Below are positions 50,193 through 52,726 of a stretch of DNA of 52,726 bases, piece after piece (position 1 is the stretch's first letter; each line of letters starts with the position of its first letter). Origin of the DNA: CAZIGM01 sp964538675 (lineage in GTDB: Bacteria > Bacillota > Bacilli > Tepidibacillales > Tepidibacillaceae). The position numbers and the translations under genes were made by a program. The stretch is taken from positions 1 through 52,726 of the forward strand of contig CAZIGM010000008.1 of the NCBI GenBank assembly GCA_964538675.1. Reading direction: 5' to 3'. The notes beneath the pieces were generated by a model. The model searched no databases, was not told the origin of the DNA, and saw nothing but the letters and a program-made list of their open reading frames with translations.

Positions 50193-51134
50193 TTGTTGAT
50201 AAATATTGCAGTGATTTACGGTGGTAAATCTAATGAAAGAGAAGTATCTCTTAGAAGTGGAAAAGGTATTGTTGATGCATTAAAAACTAAAGGTTGTAAT
50301 GTTAAAGGAATAGATTTTACTTCGATTGATTTTATTTCTGAATTAAAAGCAATTGATGTTGTATATATCGCTTTACATGGTAAGTATGGTGAAGATGGGC
50401 GAATTCAAGGTGTATTAGATATTTTAGATATTCCTTATGTTGGTTCTGGAGTTTTGGCTAGTGCTTTAGCAATGGATAAGGCATTATCAAAAAAAATTTT
50501 TAATAGTAATGGAATAAGGGTAGCTAAAGATTATTTAACAAAAAGCGGAGATGATGTTTCGCGAATCCAAGAGCATATCTCTAAGGAGTTTAATTTTCCA
50601 CTAGTAGTTAAACCAAATCAAGAAGGTTCAACCATAGGTTTATCTATAGTTAGCGACGAACAACAATTGAAAGAAGCATTAGTAAATACTTTTAAGCATT
50701 ATGATGATTTGCTTATAGAAGAATATATTGATGGTACAGAAGTTACTGTAGCTGTATTAGAGTCTGAAAATAAAATTAAGGCTCTACCAATAATTGAAAT
50801 TGTTCCTAATAAAAATAAATATTATGATTATGAATCAAAATATGCCCCTGGTGGAAGTGATCATATAATACCGGCTCGAATAGATAAAAGAACGGAAGAA
50901 TTGTTAAAGATATGGGCTGTTGAGGCATTTAAACAATTGGGTTGTGAATCTCTGGCTCGTGTGGACTTTATTATTCCTTCCGATGGAACGGACCCTGTTA
51001 TATTAGAGGTAAACACATTACCAGGAATGACTGAAACTAGTTTATATCCTGATGCTGCTAAATCAATCGACTTAAGCTATGCTGATATAGTTTATAAATT
51101 AGTTGAAATAACTTTAAATAAAGCAAAAAAATAA
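50193..51134 (+). CDS. ddl: D-alanine--D-alanine ligase
   Basis: 313 residues. The N-terminal IAVIYGGKSNEREVSLRSG, ALHGKYGEDGRIQGVLD, ATP-grasp motifs VVKPNQEGSTIGLS and EEYIDGTEVTVAVLE, and the metal-binding VILEVNTLPGMTETSL are all present. It makes the D-Ala-D-Ala dipeptide for peptidoglycan precursors. TTG 50193 or TTG 50196 is the start (AGGGAG at 50181-50186); an in-frame TTG at 50172 lies upstream of that site. A terminator shared with the convergent asparaginase gene follows. Confidence 0.93.
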   Translation: MLINIAVIYGGKSNEREVSLRSGKGIVDALKTKGCNVKGIDFTSIDFISELKAIDVVYIALHGKYGEDGRIQGVLDILDIPYVGSGVLASALAMDKALSKKIFNSNGIRVAKDYLTKSGDDVSRIQEHISKEFNFPLVVKPNQEGSTIGLSIVSDEQQLKEALVNTFKHYDDLLIEEYIDGTEVTVAVLESENKIKALPIIEIVPNKNKYYDYESKYAPGGSDHIIPARIDKRTEELLKIWAVEAFKQLGCESLARVDFIIPSDGTDPVILEVNTLPGMTETSLYPDAAKSIDLSYADIVYKLVEITLNKAKK

Positions 51135-51157
51135 ACTGCTTATTTAGCAGTTTATTT
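51129..51157. terminator. Bidirectional terminator between ddl and ansA
   Basis: AAATAAACTGC and GCAGTTTATTT form a perfect 11-bp stem around TTATTTA. It overlaps the ddl stop on one side and the asparaginase stop on the other. Confidence 0.75.
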
Positions 51158-52088
51158 ACTGCATTAATTGCACCAGTAGTTTAATTCGTGCTTTCTGACC
51201 ATTTAATCCGCTTATAAAAGTTACACCTAAATCTTTAAGGTGTTTACCACCACCCTCATATCCATAAATAGCATCTACATGTCCGTTATAGCACCTCGAT
51301 ACTAAAACTATTTGTATATCTTTTTCTAATGCTCGAATAATTCCTTTAATCATTGTAGGAGGAAGATTTCCTGAACCTAAGCCTTCAATGACAATCCCGT
51401 CATATTCATTATCTATGTATGTATTAATTAATAAATCATCTGTTCCTATAGCTGCTTTCAATAGTCCGACCTTTTTAGTCGGTTTTTTTAGTGAATAAAT
51501 TTCCTTAGGCAGTGGAGCATGTGAAAAATGAACTCCATTTTTATTTATTGTACCAATTGCACCAGTTTGTGGTGATTGAAAGGTAGCAACGTTACTAGTG
51601 TGAGTTTTAGTCACATATCTTGCAGCATGTATTTCATCATTAAATACAATTAGTACTCCTTTTCCTTTAGTGGTTTTTTCATTTACAACTCTTATAGAAT
51701 TAACAATATTTAATGGTCCATCTGCTCCTAATTCATTGCTACTTCTCATTGCACCAGTAAAAACTATTGGTTTGTCACTTATTATAGTAAGATCTACAAA
51801 AAAAGCTGTTTCTTCTAATGTATCAGTTCCATGAGTTATAATAATGCCTTTTACATCATGTTTTGATAAATGATGTTTTATTCGCATAGCTAATTCATAC
51901 ATTATTTCTTGGGTAATATACGGACTTGGAATATTTATATAGTTGTCAATTTCAATTGTATTATTTTTATCGATAAGAGAAACCAAGTTATTTAGAGAAT
52001 ATTGCTGCATAAGCTTTACTTCTTTAGTTTCACTATTTTCACTCATTGCTATTGTTCCACCAGTTGTAATAATAATAATTTTCTCCAT
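51156..52088 (-). CDS. ansA: L-asparaginase, cytoplasmic type I
   Basis: 310 residues. The nucleophile threonine is Thr12 in TTGGTIA; the second catalytic motif is HGTDTLEET. The C-terminal half ends with VEGLGSGNLPPTM-type and HVDAIYGYEGGG regions. It hydrolyses asparagine to aspartate and ammonia. No signal peptide, so the enzyme is intracellular. The start was set at 52088, since GGAGGT lies 4 nt before; an in-frame ATG at 52100 overlaps that site. It fits the amino acid-degrading set in the window. Confidence 0.92.
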   Translation of the reverse strand: MEKIIIITTGGTIAMSENSETKEVKLMQQYSLNNLVSLIDKNNTIEIDNYINIPSPYITQEIMYELAMRIKHHLSKHDVKGIIITHGTDTLEETAFFVDLTIISDKPIVFTGAMRSSNELGADGPLNIVNSIRVVNEKTTKGKGVLIVFNDEIHAARYVTKTHTSNVATFQSPQTGAIGTINKNGVHFSHAPLPKEIYSLKKPTKKVGLLKAAIGTDDLLINTYIDNEYDGIVIEGLGSGNLPPTMIKGIIRALEKDIQIVLVSRCYNGHVDAIYGYEGGGKHLKDLGVTFISGLNGQKARIKLLVQLMQ

Positions 52089-52173
52089 AATTACCTCCAT
52101 ATTTAGTTATTGATTACCACAAATATACATGATACGATAATCACACAATTGTATAAAAGGAGTTTTTTACATA

Positions 52174-52726
52174 ATGATAAGTATAATTAGTGGTGCTTTT
52201 GCCCCAGGTATTGCATTGCTAAGTTTCATTTATTTGAAGGATAAATATGAACCTGAACCAATGAAATTAATAATTAAAGTATTCTTTTTAGGAGCAGCGT
52301 TAGTTTTGCCTGCGTATGTTCTAGAAAGAGTATTTCAAGAAGGCATACAAAATTTCGAAATTTTTACTTCAGTAATTAATATTGCAATTATTGAAGAATT
52401 TCTAAAATGGTTTACTTTATATTTTATGATGTACAAACATACGGAATTTAATGAACCATATGATGGAATTGTATATTCAGTGTCGATTGCAATTGGATTT
52501 GCTACCTTAGAGAATTTAGGTTATCTAATTTTTAATTCAGTAGAGCCTGCTTTTGTTTTGCTTAGAGGCTTGTTACCTGTGTCGGGACATGCTATATTTG
52601 GTATTATTATGGGATACTTTATTGGACTTGCAAAATTTAATGAAAAAAATAATGAAAAGAAATTATTATTATTGTCTTTAAGTATACCAATAGTATTACA
52701 TAGTATATATAATATTATTTTATATC
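52174..52726 (+). CDS. prsW: PrsW-type intramembrane glutamic protease (3' truncated)
   Basis: The frame is open to the right edge of the window; 184 residues are visible. Membrane segments surround IYLKDKYEPEPMKLIIKVF, the characteristic first loop, and AIIEEFLKWF with Glu74-Glu75, the PrsW catalytic motif; later GFATLENLGYL and SGHAIFGIIMGYFIG also match. In Bacillus PrsW cleaves the anti-sigma factor RsiW. In spore formers the family also acts on other targets; no anti-sigma gene is in view. AAAGGAG precedes the ATG at 11 nt. Confidence 0.88.
   Translation, partial: MISIISGAFAPGIALLSFIYLKDKYEPEPMKLIIKVFFLGAALVLPAYVLERVFQEGIQNFEIFTSVINIAIIEEFLKWFTLYFMMYKHTEFNEPYDGIVYSVSIAIGFATLENLGYLIFNSVEPAFVLLRGLLPVSGHAIFGIIMGYFIGLAKFNEKNNEKKLLLLSLSIPIVLHSIYNIILY

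Overview
The window is AT-rich Firmicutes chromosome from an endospore-forming, amino-acid-fermenting anaerobe. The evidence is a dense sporulation gene set (spoIIM, spoIIAA-AB-sigF, spoVAC to spoVAF, dacF, dacB, spmA, spmB, gerW) together with ferredoxin-dependent 2-oxoacid oxidoreductases, a ptb-buk acyl-phosphate route, a membrane pyrophosphatase and no respiratory genes. A proteolytic clostridial lineage of the Anaerobranca/Proteinivorax type would fit, but that placement is an inference. Many genes start with TTG or GTG behind strong purine-rich ribosome binding sites.

Layout. (1) 1-7027: tail of an MraY/WecA-like enzyme, then a branched-chain amino acid oxidation operon: ptb, leucine dehydrogenase, buk, a P-loop ATPase and four subunits of a branched-chain 2-oxoacid:ferredoxin oxidoreductase (VOR). 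(2) 7278-11725: lone dihydrolipoyl dehydrogenase, M20 peptidase, AMP-forming acetyl-CoA synthetase. (3) 12036-17741: DUF3866 protein, nudF, spoIIM, fur, alanine dehydrogenase, xerD, plus two small minus-strand genes, one behind a Fur-box-like operator. (4) 17925-21485: nucleoside salvage (deoB, punA, pdp). (5) 21644-30207: dacF, the spoIIA operon with a Spo0A/sigma-H-type promoter, the spoVA operon, lysA. (6) 30406-38794: scpA-scpB, DUF2953-gerW, dacB-spmA-spmB-rluB, a ResDE-like two-component pair. (7) 39078-43712: K+-dependent-type membrane pyrophosphatase, convergent ferredoxin, and three envelope proteins. (8) 43969-47252: a 2-oxoacid (probably pyruvate):ferredoxin oxidoreductase made of only two fused polypeptides. 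(9) 47381-52726: small membrane protein, polysaccharide deacetylase lipoprotein, tRNA-Asn, mecA, ddl, L-asparaginase, truncated prsW.

How the genes work together. Peptidase, asparaginase, leucine and alanine dehydrogenases feed 2-oxoacids to VOR and the fused oxidoreductase. These give acyl-CoA and reduced ferredoxin; Ptb and Buk turn acyl-CoA into ATP. AMP-forming acetyl-CoA synthetase releases PPi, which HppA could use to pump ions. The central part follows the Bacillus subtilis order nudF-spoIIM-fur-xerD-deoB-punA-dacF-spoIIA-spoVA-lysA-scpAB-dacB-spmAB-rluB-resDE, but without the rib genes and resABC.

Two families of non-coding intergenic repeats run through the window. Family A is a palindromic element of about 120 bp (four full copies and one deleted copy), with one end repeatedly touching a terminator-like hairpin. 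Family B is a 115-195 bp mosaic element (four long copies and fragments). No CRISPR array, phage or transposase gene was seen.
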